From Deltaproteobacteria bacterium (GTDB lineage Bacteria; Desulfobacterota; Desulfobacteria; Desulfobacterales; Desulfatibacillaceae): a stretch of DNA of 64,000 nt. Shown here piece by piece: positions 17,516-26,529 of this stretch. The stretch spans positions 1 through 64,000 of the forward strand of contig JACRLG010000023.1 of NCBI GenBank assembly GCA_016235345.1, read 5' to 3'. Under the pieces are notes generated by a model. It did no database searches and had not been told where the DNA came from. It saw nothing but the letters and a program-made list of their open reading frames with translations. Each line of letters begins with the position of its first letter. Position 1 is the stretch's first letter. The position numbers and the translations under genes were made by a program.

Positions 17516-20500
17516 GAGTCCTCCCGTTCAACCTTGTATTCGAGGCCAAGGCCCTCAAGCCAAAGGCCGGGAGCGGAGGCCGAAGTTACAGCCGCAATCC
17601 TGAACCGCACGGCCCAACCTTGGGCGTTGATGGAAACTGTTTTGCGAAAAAGCCTGCCCGCGCCAGCGTTTAGGGCCACGGTTCCAAGGCTTGTGAAGGA
17701 GTCGCCGCAATCGGGAGCGACCCCCAGGGCCGCGTTTGCGGGCTCGCTCAAAAGATGTCCCCAAAGCCGGATTTTGCTCACCAAGGCCCGGTTCCAGGCC
17801 CCGGCAAGCAGCAAGTCGCCTGTTTCAAGCTCGCAGGTAATGGCGGTGCCGTTCCAGGTTGGGCCGTGTTCCAGGCGCAGAACGTGGCCGTAACGCCCGC
17901 CGCCGTATACATGGCGAACGCCGGAAGCGCTTGAAACCGGCACCGCGCACACCGGGTGGTTGTTCTCGCCGGGATTTTTGGCGAACCACGCCCGCTTTTT
18001 GAGATCAAAGACTGCCCAGAAATCAGGCTCGGTTGAATCATTAAGGGGTAGCAGAAGGTTCAACTCGCCGTGGGCGGAGTCGTAGAACATCACGGCGCAG
18101 TCCAAAGCGTCCGGGTTCACGAAGTCCGGGGAATCCTCGTCAAAGAAGCGTTCGAGTCCGCATAAAGGAGTCAGCACCGCGCCGTCGAAAACAACAGGAC
18201 CTGCGGCTGAAAGCCAAAAAGCCACGTTCCGGCCCAGGCCCTGGTTCACCTCAAAGCCCATCTCGGCGGCGCAAAGGGCACGCGCCGACACGCAGCCAAT
18301 GGAGCCCGAAACAAGCCGAACCGCGAAATCCTCCGGGTTGCTGCCGGTCAAAATGTAGGTTTCGGTCTTTTTGAGGCCCAGCCAGAAGGAGTGAACGTCG
18401 TTCCCGAAGCGGTTGAACATTTCTATCCCGGCGACCAAAGGTTCGTTACCCCCGAAGTAAAGGGCCTGTTTGCCGCCGTCCGAACTCAATTCCCCGTTGT
18501 TGACTTCGGGAGCAGATGGGGCGGAGAAGTCTACGCGCCCGCCTTCGCCGCCTTCGGAGTAGCCGCAAAGAAGCAGGCGTCCGCCGTAAGTTGATGGAAA
18601 ATCGCAGGCTCTTGGGGCCTTGCCAGCCGGGATGCCGAAGCAGGAGTCAATTTTTACGTCCGCCGAAAGCGCCGCTGAAAACGCGATCCTGTAGGCGTAG
18701 CCGTTCACTCCGAAAAGACTTGCGGGCGCTTCCTCGGTTTCATTTGGCGGGTTCCAGGCCATGACTCCGCTCTGGCCCAGACTCACCCAACTCATCGAAG
18801 TCCCAAGTATTGTCCCATCCCGTGGCGCTCCAAGGCTTACCCAACTGGCAGGCCCGTGAAAGGAAACCGTGGGCCGCGCCGTGCTTGCGTTTGTGCTGCC
18901 CGCGATCATGGAGAAAACAAGGCCCGCCATGCGCTCCTCGAAAATCACGGTCACATACCCCGTGGTTGCAAGGGCGGAAAGGTCAGCCGCGATGGGATAA
19001 AGGGCGCTCGAAGCCTCGGCAACTTCCAGGGTGTAGTCCTTGTCAGCCGCGCCGGTGTAAACGTGGAAGGCTATGGCCGTGCGGTTCACGCCGTCCCAAA
19101 CATCGCCCAATTTTTGGAAGGGCGCGTCAAGGGTGAGCCTGCAAATTTCGGCGCTCCCGGCGGAAAGCGAGAAAAGGTAGGCATAGAGGAAGAGCCCGCC
19201 GAAATTCATGGGCCGGGCCATGCCGCAGGTTGAAGGGAACGAAATAGCGCCCCGGTCAACGGAAAACCCGGATGAACCATCCGTCACGTAGAGCGCCGCC
19301 ATGGTGTTGCCGTTCCAGGCGGAAACGCCCACGCTTGCGCCGGTTTCGTTGTTAGGAGCGGACAGCAGCGCCTTTGCGCCTTGAATCGGCCTTGGAGAAA
19401 ATGCAAGAAAGCTGCGGGAGGGCGTCATGTACTGGTTCACCGGGAGGGTGAAATCGCTGGTCCACCTGCATACGCCCTTGCTCCACCGGAATTCGTCAAT
19501 CCTGCCGTTGACGTAAAGATAGGTTGATCCGCCGCCCGCGCCGCGCCCGATTTCGAGCGGTGCGGCAAAGTCAGGTATGTTCACGATCCCGCCCGGCCAG
19601 ACCGCAAACACGTTTTTGCCGTCCACGAAAAGGTACCACTTGCCCGTGCTGTCCCGGCAAAAGGCGATGTGATACCACCTTCCCGTGGTGAAACCGTCGG
19701 CAAAATGAGCGGTGTTTGCTGAAAGATCGGAGCCGTTTCCAATCCAGAAGGTTAGGAAGTTATTGCGCAAAAGAAGCGAAAAGCTGTTCAGCGAATCAAC
19801 CCGCTGCTCGAAAACAAAGGCCCCGTTCGGGTATGCGCCCGGAAGCACGTTGAAGTTCACCCAAAAATCAACACTGAAAGCTCCGGTTCCAATATGCCAG
19901 TCGGCGGAATCGGCCATTGAAACGTAATCGCCAGCGCCGTCCAGGGCGAGACTCGATGCGCCGAATTTTTTATCAACGGTTGAAAGCTTTGCGTTGCCGT
20001 AAAAGGTTACAGAGTGGGCCGAAGCGGACGAATCCGTGGTGGATGTGGCCCCGTGGCTTCCGTCGAAATGCAGCAGGCACTTGGTGTATGCGTCGTTGCC
20101 GCCCCCAAGCTGCATGGTGTTGCCGGTGGTTTTCAGATTGTTGTTGATGGCCTCGGTTACATCCAGCACGCCGTTTTCTCGGTTTTCGTAAGGGAGCGCC
20201 GTTATGGTGACAGCGGCCCCGGCGGCTTCGGTGACGATAACGTCCTCAAGCACAGTCAGGGTTTTGTTGCCGGTCCCGGAGATTGAAAGCACGGTCACGG
20301 TGTTGTTGTTGGACGCGCTCCCGGAAATGGTGATCCTCATACCGGGCCGAAAGCCTGCCGCCCAAAAATCCACGGCAGCCGATGCTATCGTGTCGCCGGA
20401 CGCCGCAAAGCTGATGTCCGAGGCGGTGACTGTTACGTCGGTCAGGAGAAAGCAGGCTGCAACCTTCATGTCCGGCCCGTTCCAAATACAGATTTCCCTG

Positions 20501-20787
20501 CTGTTGGCGTAAACCGCGCTTCCGTCCGGGCCTGTTGAGAAAGCGCCGCTTGTGGCTCCTTCGTCGTCCTCCCAGAGGACTTCGGCCTCAAACTCGCCTG
20601 TTGCGGGCGGTTCTGCCCGGTTCTCGAACACCCGGCCACGGCCCAGGGCGTCTTTGGCGCGGACCAGCAAAAACGAGGCGTCATCGGGTGTGGAGCGTAT
20701 CTGCACCCCGCAGTCCGGCGTCAAGGCCCCAAGCAGAAGGCCGCTTACATCGCCCGTGACGCCCGTACCGGGAGCCGGATTTGACAC
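17512..20787 (-). CDS. Tail nozzle / DNA stabilisation protein (gp10-like) with inserted LamG domain
   Basis: Encodes 1,091 residues from a GTG directly after the upstream TGA. Residues ~60-110 read PPATGEFEAE then TGPDGSAVYAN and ICIWNG, typical of P22 gp10-type packaged-DNA stabilisation (nozzle) proteins. The C-terminal ~450 residues look like the β-propeller of that family. Between them lie an Ig-like repeat (~120-200) and a LamG/concanavalin-like domain (~235-460, with FSVDFWVNF, GRWYHIAFCRD and GRIDEFRWSKG). Such a domain could bind surface glycans. The N-terminal part of the family fold seems to be in the preceding reading frame, so this may be the second half of one split gene. Confidence 0.7.
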   Translation of the reverse strand: MSNPAPGTGVTGDVSGLLLGALTPDCGVQIRSTPDDASFLLVRAKDALGRGRVFENRAEPPATGEFEAEVLWEDDEGATSGAFSTGPDGSAVYANSREICIWNGPDMKVAACFLLTDVTVTASDISFAASGDTIASAAVDFWAAGFRPGMRITISGSASNNNTVTVLSISGTGNKTLTVLEDVIVTEAAGAAVTITALPYENRENGVLDVTEAINNNLKTTGNTMQLGGGNDAYTKCLLHFDGSHGATSTTDSSASAHSVTFYGNAKLSTVDKKFGASSLALDGAGDYVSMADSADWHIGTGAFSVDFWVNFNVLPGAYPNGAFVFEQRVDSLNSFSLLLRNNFLTFWIGNGSDLSANTAHFADGFTTGRWYHIAFCRDSTGKWYLFVDGKNVFAVWPGGIVNIPDFAAPLEIGRGAGGGSTYLYVNGRIDEFRWSKGVCRWTSDFTLPVNQYMTPSRSFLAFSPRPIQGAKALLSAPNNETGASVGVSAWNGNTMAALYVTDGSSGFSVDRGAISFPSTCGMARPMNFGGLFLYAYLFSLSAGSAEICRLTLDAPFQKLGDVWDGVNRTAIAFHVYTGAADKDYTLEVAEASSALYPIAADLSALATTGYVTVIFEERMAGLVFSMIAGSTNASTARPTVSFHGPASWVSLGAPRDGTILGTSMSWVSLGQSGVMAWNPPNETEEAPASLFGVNGYAYRIAFSAALSADVKIDSCFGIPAGKAPRACDFPSTYGGRLLLCGYSEGGEGGRVDFSAPSAPEVNNGELSSDGGKQALYFGGNEPLVAGIEMFNRFGNDVHSFWLGLKKTETYILTGSNPEDFAVRLVSGSIGCVSARALCAAEMGFEVNQGLGRNVAFWLSAAGPVVFDGAVLTPLCGLERFFDEDSPDFVNPDALDCAVMFYDSAHGELNLLLPLNDSTEPDFWAVFDLKKRAWFAKNPGENNHPVCAVPVSSASGVRHVYGGGRYGHVLRLEHGPTWNGTAITCELETGDLLLAGAWNRALVSKIRLWGHLLSEPANAALGVAPDCGDSFTSLGTVALNAGAGRLFRKTVSINAQGWAVRFRIAAVTSASAPGLWLEGLGLEYKVEREDS

Positions 20788-21561
20788 TCAGCCGCCATCG
20801 TCGGAGGCCACAACCAGATACCGGAAGCTGACGGGCTCTTCCAGAACGTCGGAGAACTCCGGCACCTGCCCGCCGAACGGGACCGAATAGCCGGAGTCCG
20901 TGAAGATGTTGACCGTGACCCTGCCGTAATCACCATAGGTTGCTTCGAAGCGGATCCGCACGTAGTAGCGCACGCCCAGGTCAAGCTCGATTGCGCCGCC
21001 CGCGCCGCCGTCCGGGTGCAGAAAGGTGAGGGCGATCTTGCGGCCATAGCCCCATGAGGTCATATTGATAAGCGTCGCGTCCAGGGCGAGGTAGTCCTCG
21101 TGGTCGGTGTAGCGCAACTGGTCGTTGGTTTTCCCCGTCGAGTTCACCATGGTCCAGAGGCAAAGCCCGCCGTGGCTCAGGTCAACGTCCGCGCCGTCCG
21201 TAATGCAAAAAGAGAACTTGTGCTCGAAGCTTTCGGCAAAATATCCGGCCCCGAAATCCCGCGTAACCGCCACGGCCTCAAGGGCCATCAGGTTTGACAC
21301 GGCGATGCTGTTTTGGCTTACCGTAAGGCGGTTGTCGGCGGTGTCGGTCTCGGAATAATTGGCGGCGAAATCCTCAATGCCCGTTGAAAGCGGCTGGGAG
21401 TTGATCCGGCTGAACCCGGAAACAGCCTTCAATCCTCCGCCCGGAGCGTATCTAAGGTTCACGAGCTCCCGGTAGTTCTGCGGCCCGATGCGCGAAGAAT
21501 CCACCGAGGCGGCCCATGCGCCGTTGAAATCAATCTCAAGTCTCTTGGGCTCGTAGGCCAT
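20788..21561 (-). CDS. N-terminal part of the tail nozzle plus jelly-roll-like insert, ends at an in-frame UGA
   Basis: Encodes 257 residues. The first ~60 (IDFNGAWAASV, ELVNLRYAPGGGLKAVSGF) resemble the N-terminus of gp10-type nozzle proteins. The rest is β-rich (LCLWTMVNSTG, KIALTFLHPDGG, YYVRIRFEATYG), like a concanavalin-type insert. It ends in TGA, and the next codon in the same frame is the GTG of the 1,091-residue nozzle gene. Without the TGA the two would be one 1,349-residue protein. The start is preceded by GAAAGAGGTGATTAC before the ATG. Confidence 0.65.
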   Translation of the reverse strand: MAYEPKRLEIDFNGAWAASVDSSRIGPQNYRELVNLRYAPGGGLKAVSGFSRINSQPLSTGIEDFAANYSETDTADNRLTVSQNSIAVSNLMALEAVAVTRDFGAGYFAESFEHKFSFCITDGADVDLSHGGLCLWTMVNSTGKTNDQLRYTDHEDYLALDATLINMTSWGYGRKIALTFLHPDGGAGGAIELDLGVRYYVRIRFEATYGDYGRVTVNIFTDSGYSVPFGGQVPEFSDVLEEPVSFRYLVVASDDGG

Positions 21562-21586
21562 GTAATCACCTCTTTCGGGACTCGAA

Positions 21587-21790
21587 TCAGAAAACAGATT
21601 CCTGCATTTTCAGCCGATAAATGCCCCTGGGGAGGCGCTCAACTTTGCCGTCCTCGATAAGGCGGTCCAGAATTGCCTTTGCTCCCTGATTGGTCTTGCA
21701 CAGCATATGACCCACCATGTCGAGCCTTGACGGCCCCTGACCTGAAAGCCCGTTCATCACGACCTCTTTCAATTCCTCGATCTCATCCAT
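21587..21790 (-). CDS. Small winged-helix-like phage protein
   Basis: Encodes 67 residues from an ATG with AGAAGGTG upstream. Two helices, then a segment reading GAKAILDRLIEDGKVERLPRGIYRL, shortened here to its key parts DRLIEDGKVERLPRG and IYRL, which has the helix-turn-helix plus β-hairpin wing shape of small winged-helix proteins. It lies between the adaptor gene and the nozzle. It could bind DNA or simply be a small neck component. No family name is assigned. Confidence 0.5.
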   Translation of the reverse strand: MDEIEELKEVVMNGLSGQGPSRLDMVGHMLCKTNQGAKAILDRLIEDGKVERLPRGIYRLKMQESVF

Positions 21791-21800
21791 GCAGCACCTT

Positions 21801-22727
21801 CTAAAGTCTTGTGGGATATGAATTCTGCGCCAGCGCCATTCTTCCCATGCGCTTGCGCGCTTCCCTGATTTCAAGCTCGTAGGTCTTGTGCCAGTAATCG
21901 GCCCCGGCCATTTCCTTTTTGGTGTCCATGAAAAGCGCCGCCGCCTTAAGGCAGATCGCCGGGCAGTGCTCGTCCGGGATTCTCCAGGTTCGGTAATCCG
22001 CGAAAACGGGTTCGGGTTTCGCCACGTAGTCAATGCGAAACGTGTCCCCGGCGTTTAACGAAGGAGCCCACAAGTAAAGCTCGTGGGTTGCGGCTGGCAT
22101 CAGAACCGCCGCGTCGTTTGCGGCCCACTGGTTGACCGCACCGCCGAAAAGGGCGGTTACAAGGTATGTTTCGTTGGCGTCCTCGTCAGAAAGGACATCC
22201 AGTACAACACCTTTGGAGCCGTCCGTGGTGTTGGCGACAAAATCGCGCGGATGCAGAAGCGGGGCAAAATCGGCGGAGTTCAAAACAAGGGTGCATTCCC
22301 CGTTCGCAACGGCCCCGGAAACCTTGGCACTCCCGGTCCTTGGCGTGGGGGCTTCGGACCGGGAACGGATGGTGAAGGCGACGGGGGTTTCCTCGGCCTC
22401 GGTCCTGTCGGCCAGCCGGATTTTCTCGTAGCTTGTCAAAACCGGCCATGAGACATCGCCGCCTGCCGTCTCGTATCTGGCGAACAGGCGGCGATTGCCC
22501 ATGGTGCGCTCATAAGGCTCGATGTAGTCGGGCGGAAGCGGGTAGGTTTGCCGACCGGCCACGGTGGTTATGGAAACGCTCGAAGTCAGAATCCGGGTGC
22601 GGCGGCAGAAGTCCAAAGCGGCCTCGTCCAGGTACTGGTAGGCTTTCCTGAGCGGACAATATGCTTCGCTCACGCCCACCTCGTTCAAGGCGTCCAGCAT
22701 TCTTTGAACGGCTGCCGCTCCGTGCAT
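21801..22727 (-). CDS. Head-tail adaptor protein
   Basis: Encodes 308 residues. The N-terminal half has the pattern of podophage adaptors: a helical start (AYQYLDEAALDFCRRTRI), then VAGRQTYPLPPDYIEPYE. A β-rich insert follows at about 125-200. A C-terminal helical part (ICLKAAALFMDTKKEMAGA, then YELEIREARKRMGR) would dock under the portal. The order portal, capsid, adaptor, nozzle agrees. The start is 1 base after the stop of the zinc-ribbon gene. Confidence 0.65.
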   Translation of the reverse strand: MHGAAAVQRMLDALNEVGVSEAYCPLRKAYQYLDEAALDFCRRTRILTSSVSITTVAGRQTYPLPPDYIEPYERTMGNRRLFARYETAGGDVSWPVLTSYEKIRLADRTEAEETPVAFTIRSRSEAPTPRTGSAKVSGAVANGECTLVLNSADFAPLLHPRDFVANTTDGSKGVVLDVLSDEDANETYLVTALFGGAVNQWAANDAAVLMPAATHELYLWAPSLNAGDTFRIDYVAKPEPVFADYRTWRIPDEHCPAICLKAAALFMDTKKEMAGADYWHKTYELEIREARKRMGRMALAQNSYPTRL

Positions 22728-22728
22728 G

Positions 22729-22896
22729 TCAGGCCCCGCGTTCCGTAGGGTTCAAAGGCTCTTCCGGCTCTTTGGCCGCCCGATCATAAAGGTTCGCGCC
22801 GCAATGGGGGCAGACCGAAACATCCTGGTACATCCGGTCATCCTCCAAAGAGAGCTTCCCGCAACGGGGACATCTGCGCAAATCGCTAAACGCCAT
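22729..22896 (-). CDS. Tiny zinc-ribbon protein
   Basis: A 55-residue frame, MAFSDLRRCPRCGKLS and onward, holds two CxxC knuckles (CPRC and CPHC) about 22 residues apart, a rubredoxin-like zinc ribbon. It fits exactly between the 196-residue gene and the adaptor, leaving 12 and 1 bases. The upstream GGACTTTTACTC gives only a weak ribosome binding site. Small zinc ribbons are common in phage late operons and their function here is unknown. Confidence 0.6.
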   Translation of the reverse strand: MAFSDLRRCPRCGKLSLEDDRMYQDVSVCPHCGANLYDRAAKEPEEPLNPTERGA

Positions 22897-22908
22897 GAGT
22901 AAAAGTCC

Positions 22909-23499
22909 TTAGAAATCCGCTTCCTCGTTATCCGCCGGTTTTTCTCCGGCATCGGCTGGCCTTGCTTCGAGGTCGCCCGCAACGGCCACGGACTCCACCG
23001 GCGCGGGCGTTTCAAGTGCAAGGTCGCTTCTGCGATAGCGAAATTCCTTGAAAAGGATTTCATCGCATGCACCCCACCAGTCGGGCCGGGATGTAAAGTA
23101 TTCGCTCCATACGCCCGGACCCTGCCACTCGCCGTCACCGTCGCGCCGGGAGCGGTAATAGGTCGCGGCGTCAAGGTCGGCCTCGGCGAACATGGCCTTG
23201 TCGTTGTGGTCGGCGGCCTTGGCGGCCAGCCGCTTGTTGAGCGCCGCGTAGTATTCCTCGGAAATCCTGCGGCCCTTCATCTTCCACCAGCGGTCCGCAA
23301 CTTCGCGCTGCCGGGGGTCAGCTATAACGTCCAAATCTTCCGGCCCGCGCACGGGCGCGCCGTTTTTGAACCCGTACTGGCCGTCCGAAAAAAGGAAAAT
23401 CTGCCCGTTGGAAGCCTGCCAGCTTCGCACCACGGTCAGCACCTTCTGGCGTTCAACGCCGGTCGCCGGGTCTTTTACGGTCACAGTCAATGTCTGCAT
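22909..23499 (-). CDS. Phage head-region protein, unknown
   Basis: Encodes 196 residues. It begins with a short β-rich segment (LTVTVKDPATGVERQKVLTV) and a QIFLFSDGQYGFKNG stretch. The middle is rich in Trp, Tyr and Arg, and the acidic Pro/Ala-rich tail ends at EEADF. The GxYGxKNG-type middle is seen in small head or decoration-associated proteins, but no family is certain. It lies just after two small head proteins, separated by 6 bases. Confidence 0.5.
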   Translation of the reverse strand: MQTLTVTVKDPATGVERQKVLTVVRSWQASNGQIFLFSDGQYGFKNGAPVRGPEDLDVIADPRQREVADRWWKMKGRRISEEYYAALNKRLAAKAADHNDKAMFAEADLDAATYYRSRRDGDGEWQGPGVWSEYFTSRPDWWGACDEILFKEFRYRRSDLALETPAPVESVAVAGDLEARPADAGEKPADNEEADF

Positions 23500-23505
23500 G
23501 GTTTT

Positions 23506-23973
23506 TCATTCTCCGATTAAAAGAAGGGATACCGTGACCGCAGCAGGGGCGACCGTCGCCGGAAGCTCGATCATCCCGCCAAGGTCGTAGGTGGTGCTGG
23601 CCGCCGTCCCCGGGAGACGCGGGAAAACTTCGCTGCCGCCGGAATCAAGCACCTTCGCGCCGTCGGTGTTGGCCGCCGCCGCCGTGGCCCCTGTGACCAC
23701 TCCCTGGGTGTAAATTTTCACCTTGTGGCTGGACGGATCGTACTTGTAGAGAAAGCCGTTCGTGACCGGCTGCTGAACAAGGCCGAACTGTATGATCTTT
23801 TTGAAGCCGAAATTGCCTATTGCGGGAAGCGGCACGCCCCCCGCAGGATAGGTCAAGGCCCCGTCTCCGAAGGAAACGTCAAATATCCCCATGGTCTTGT
23901 GTGACCTTGGGGAGATGTCCACGCATCCGCTTTGGGGTGAGACCGCCACGTTTGCCGAAGTAATCGCTGCCAT
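23506..23973 (-). CDS. Probable capsid decoration or head-completion protein A
   Basis: Encodes 155 residues, β-rich and low in charge, with KKIIQFGLVQQPVTNGFLYK and YDPSSHKVKIYTQG and an acid-poor hydrophobic C-terminus ending SLLLIGE. Two consecutive proteins of this size and character follow the capsid gene, a place where decoration proteins are usual. An ATG with GGAGAATGAACG upstream is the start. Function is inferred from position. Confidence 0.5.
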   Translation of the reverse strand: MAAITSANVAVSPQSGCVDISPRSHKTMGIFDVSFGDGALTYPAGGVPLPAIGNFGFKKIIQFGLVQQPVTNGFLYKYDPSSHKVKIYTQGVVTGATAAAANTDGAKVLDSGGSEVFPRLPGTAASTTYDLGGMIELPATVAPAAVTVSLLLIGE

Positions 23974-24009
23974 CGTTCATTCTCCAATCTTGAAGCCCTT
24001 TGACCGGGA

Positions 24010-24471
24010 TTAGGTTGTCTCGATCATATCCGGCAGGTTCGCCATCACCTCCGGGTCGTACTGAACCAAGAGGAAAGGCCGGACGTGTCCGGCTGCTCCG
24101 GTCCCGGTCGCTCTCACGGTCAGTTCCGCAACAACCTCATCACCGGGCATGAGCACGGTCCCCACCGCAGCCTTGTCGTAAAGAATCTTTCCGGCGGCGG
24201 TGGTTCCCAGGATGAAGTTGGCTATGTCGCCGTCACCGCGCCCGGTGTCGCTTCCGGCGGTGATGCGCCTGTCGAACTTCATGACAGGTGTCGTGGTCGC
24301 GCCCGCGCAGGCTTCCGTCACAAGAAGCCCGGCCAGCAGCACGATGCACTTGAAGGGCACTATGAAAAACAGGATGTCGGCAGGGGCTTGGTCGCAGTCC
24401 ACCCCGGCGGTGTCCGCGTAGCCGACCGCCTGCATCATGGGGAGTGCTATTGGAAGATCGCTTCTGAGCAT
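24010..24471 (-). CDS. Probable capsid decoration or head-completion protein B
   Basis: Encodes 153 residues. A hydrophobic segment near 30-55 (ILFFIVPFKCIVLLAGLLV) is followed by a β-rich part with Gly/Thr/Ala repeats and PGDEVVAELTVRATG. It lies 49 bases after the major capsid gene and 36 bases before the other small head protein. The β-rich second half would suit a decoration or spike role. No homology is recognised. Confidence 0.5.
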   Translation of the reverse strand: MLRSDLPIALPMMQAVGYADTAGVDCDQAPADILFFIVPFKCIVLLAGLLVTEACAGATTTPVMKFDRRITAGSDTGRGDGDIANFILGTTAAGKILYDKAAVGTVLMPGDEVVAELTVRATGTGAAGHVRPFLLVQYDPEVMANLPDMIETT

Positions 24472-24520
24472 TTCAATTCCTCCTTGTGGCGGCCCCAGAA
24501 GGAGCCGCCGTCAGAAAGTT

Positions 24521-25483
24521 CTATGCAGAACAAACACGGATTATTTTCGCTTCGCCATCGTTGGCGGTATCCCAATAGGTCCCGTATGCCACCTTGCCGT
24601 ACCACGCCACGGCCTTGCGGCGTCCGAAGTCGCTCTTGTAGTTGGGATCCGCCAGAAGATGCGGCGATTCGATTTCAAGGCGTGCAAGGGCCTCGTCGCC
24701 GAAGACGATTCCCTCGCCAAGAACGCCGCCGCTGCCCACGCTGTTGGAAAGCGCGGACTCGTTGGTGACCTCGATGAGGCGAATCATCTCCACCCGGCCA
24801 AGCTCGCCGGTGTAGAGCACGTCGCCTTCCCGCAGGTACTTGAACCAGTCCTCCAGGCCCTTGTCGTCCTTGAGGCCGCGAAGGGCTTTTGTTGAAAACA
24901 GGCCGATGTAGTGGCGCGCCTCGTAGGGCGGGATGTGCAGGTCTTTGACCATGTAGTCGCGGATGAGCCCCAGGAGCGACTTGTTTATGTTCTGGGTGGC
25001 GACGGTTGAAGGCGTGCCGTCAACGTCCCAGGTGCCGGACGTGAGGCCCGTGGGGATGAAGCAGACCTTGGCGGATTTGAGCGCCGATGCCGAAGCGTTG
25101 TCCATGCAGTGATGCATCTGCTGCATGAGGGCCTTCTGGCAGGCTTTTTCCGGGTCGAACACGGAAAGGTCCTGTGCGAGGCTGGTGAATTCCACACCGC
25201 GCCCGAATTCCTTGATTGAGAGCGTGCGGGAGCCCATGACCAGGGTGTCAATGGGGATGCGCACATCTTCGGTGAGCTCGCCGTTGTTGGCAGGCACGGC
25301 CATGGCCTTGTAATGGGGAATCGTGATGGATTCGCCCATGCCCTTGCCGTATTCGGAAACGTTTTTGGAAAACTGCGCGATGATGAACTCGCCCGCCGCC
25401 ACCTTCATCATTTTGGCGGAGAGCTTGTGGTTCTTGTAAACTCCTGTCAGGGCGTCGTACGCCCAGGTAAAGGCTTTCGCCAT
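24521..25483 (-). CDS. Major capsid protein, N4-gp56 type
   Basis: Encodes 320 residues, forming the HK97-fold shell of the head. Family-like features are the N-terminal KNVSEYGKGMGESITIP region, the IKEFGRGVEFT segment with the following helical spine (DPEKACQKALMQQMHHCMD), and the C-terminal RLIEVTNE, FGDEALARLEIE and RRKAVAWYGKVAYG pieces typical of N4-gp56/P22-like capsid proteins. It directly follows the scaffold gene (15 bases), the standard order. Confidence 0.8.
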   Translation of the reverse strand: MAKAFTWAYDALTGVYKNHKLSAKMMKVAAGEFIIAQFSKNVSEYGKGMGESITIPHYKAMAVPANNGELTEDVRIPIDTLVMGSRTLSIKEFGRGVEFTSLAQDLSVFDPEKACQKALMQQMHHCMDNASASALKSAKVCFIPTGLTSGTWDVDGTPSTVATQNINKSLLGLIRDYMVKDLHIPPYEARHYIGLFSTKALRGLKDDKGLEDWFKYLREGDVLYTGELGRVEMIRLIEVTNESALSNSVGSGGVLGEGIVFGDEALARLEIESPHLLADPNYKSDFGRRKAVAWYGKVAYGTYWDTANDGEAKIIRVCSA

Positions 25484-25498
25484 TGCTGCCCCCTTTCA

Positions 25499-26422
25499 TC
25501 ACAGGCGGCGGCGGGCCGCCTTTATGGCGTCGTTTAAGGTGAAGGGCTTTCCGTCGTCGGGCTCATCCGCCCCGGACGCTGGAAGGCCCATCCCACCACG
25601 GCCCATCGGGCCGAACGAGCGCCGCACAGGCCGCGTTTTTGCCGCCAAGTAGCTGTTTGTTTTTTCGATTGCCCAATCGGTCTGGGCGTCAATGGAAAGC
25701 GGTTTGCCGCCTTCGTCCGCTGCCGGAGCCGTGGCCGCGAAGCCGTAGAAAACAGGCATGTCCTCATCCGCGATTTTGCCCCGCGTACGCGCCCGGTTTT
25801 CGATGTAGGACCGCACTTCCTTGGGGTCCGCCTGCTGGCGCGGCGCGGGTTCATCCCGTTCCGGCTCTGGTTCGGGCGGCTCCCTCCTTTCGGGCGGCGC
25901 GGGCGCGGCGTTTCTTGCAGCCGCAATCTTCCTGTGGGCTTTCGCCCAAATGCGTGCGGCCTGCTCTTCGTGATCGGGCGCGTCTTCGGGAAGCGCGTTC
26001 ACGGCCCGGACCGCCTCCAGGTAATACCCGGTGGCTTCGTCCTCATCCCTGGCCTCATCCACCTCACGCCTTGCTGATTCCTCGGCTGCCCTTTCCGCCG
26101 CCTCGCGTTCCTCCTTGAGGCGCTTGTTCTCCTGTTCGGCGCGGGTTGTGCGGGCCAGAAGCGACTTGTACCCGTTTTCGGCCTCGGCCTGGCTCTTGAA
26201 CCGGAAACCGGCAGGCTCATCCTGCCTTGGTTCGGGCGGATCGGCATGGCCAGGGTCGTCCCGTTCCGGGGCCTCGCCTTCCTCTCCGTCGTCGTCCTGT
26301 CCGATGGGGCCTGCGCCTGATTCGGCAGGATGCCCCACAATCACCCGCTGATTGCGCATTACCTCGTCCAGGCTTGCGCCCGCCGTGCTTTCTTCCTCGA
26401 CTTCAACTTCCGTTCCGGCCAT
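25499..26422 (-). CDS. Capsid scaffold protein
   Basis: Encodes 307 residues starting at MAGTEVEVEEES, chosen because GGAAGGAGAAACAA precedes this ATG. The reading frame is open further upstream but without codon bias. It is very acidic and low-complexity, with a central coiled coil at about residues 90-150 (RAEQENKRLKEEREAAERAA), a Pro/Glu/Arg-rich linker and a short C-terminal basic tail ending KAARRRL. This composition and the place just before the capsid gene are typical of scaffolds removed during head maturation. Confidence 0.7.
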   Translation of the reverse strand: MAGTEVEVEEESTAGASLDEVMRNQRVIVGHPAESGAGPIGQDDDGEEGEAPERDDPGHADPPEPRQDEPAGFRFKSQAEAENGYKSLLARTTRAEQENKRLKEEREAAERAAEESARREVDEARDEDEATGYYLEAVRAVNALPEDAPDHEEQAARIWAKAHRKIAAARNAAPAPPERREPPEPEPERDEPAPRQQADPKEVRSYIENRARTRGKIADEDMPVFYGFAATAPAADEGGKPLSIDAQTDWAIEKTNSYLAAKTRPVRRSFGPMGRGGMGLPASGADEPDDGKPFTLNDAIKAARRRL

Positions 26423-26529
26423 TTGTTTCTCCTTCCGGCGTGGTCCGAAAAATTTCGGGGCCGTTTGAAGCCCGGCGTGGTCCGCAGTGGCGGGGCCGGG
26501 GAATTTGTGATAAATCCTAAAAATTCGAT

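Noticed and set aside
20740..20790. Selenocysteine insertion at the nozzle UGA
   Set aside because: Only a 4-bp CCCG-GTA-CGGG stem is visible downstream, unlike a bacterial SECIS. Readthrough or re-initiation is simpler.
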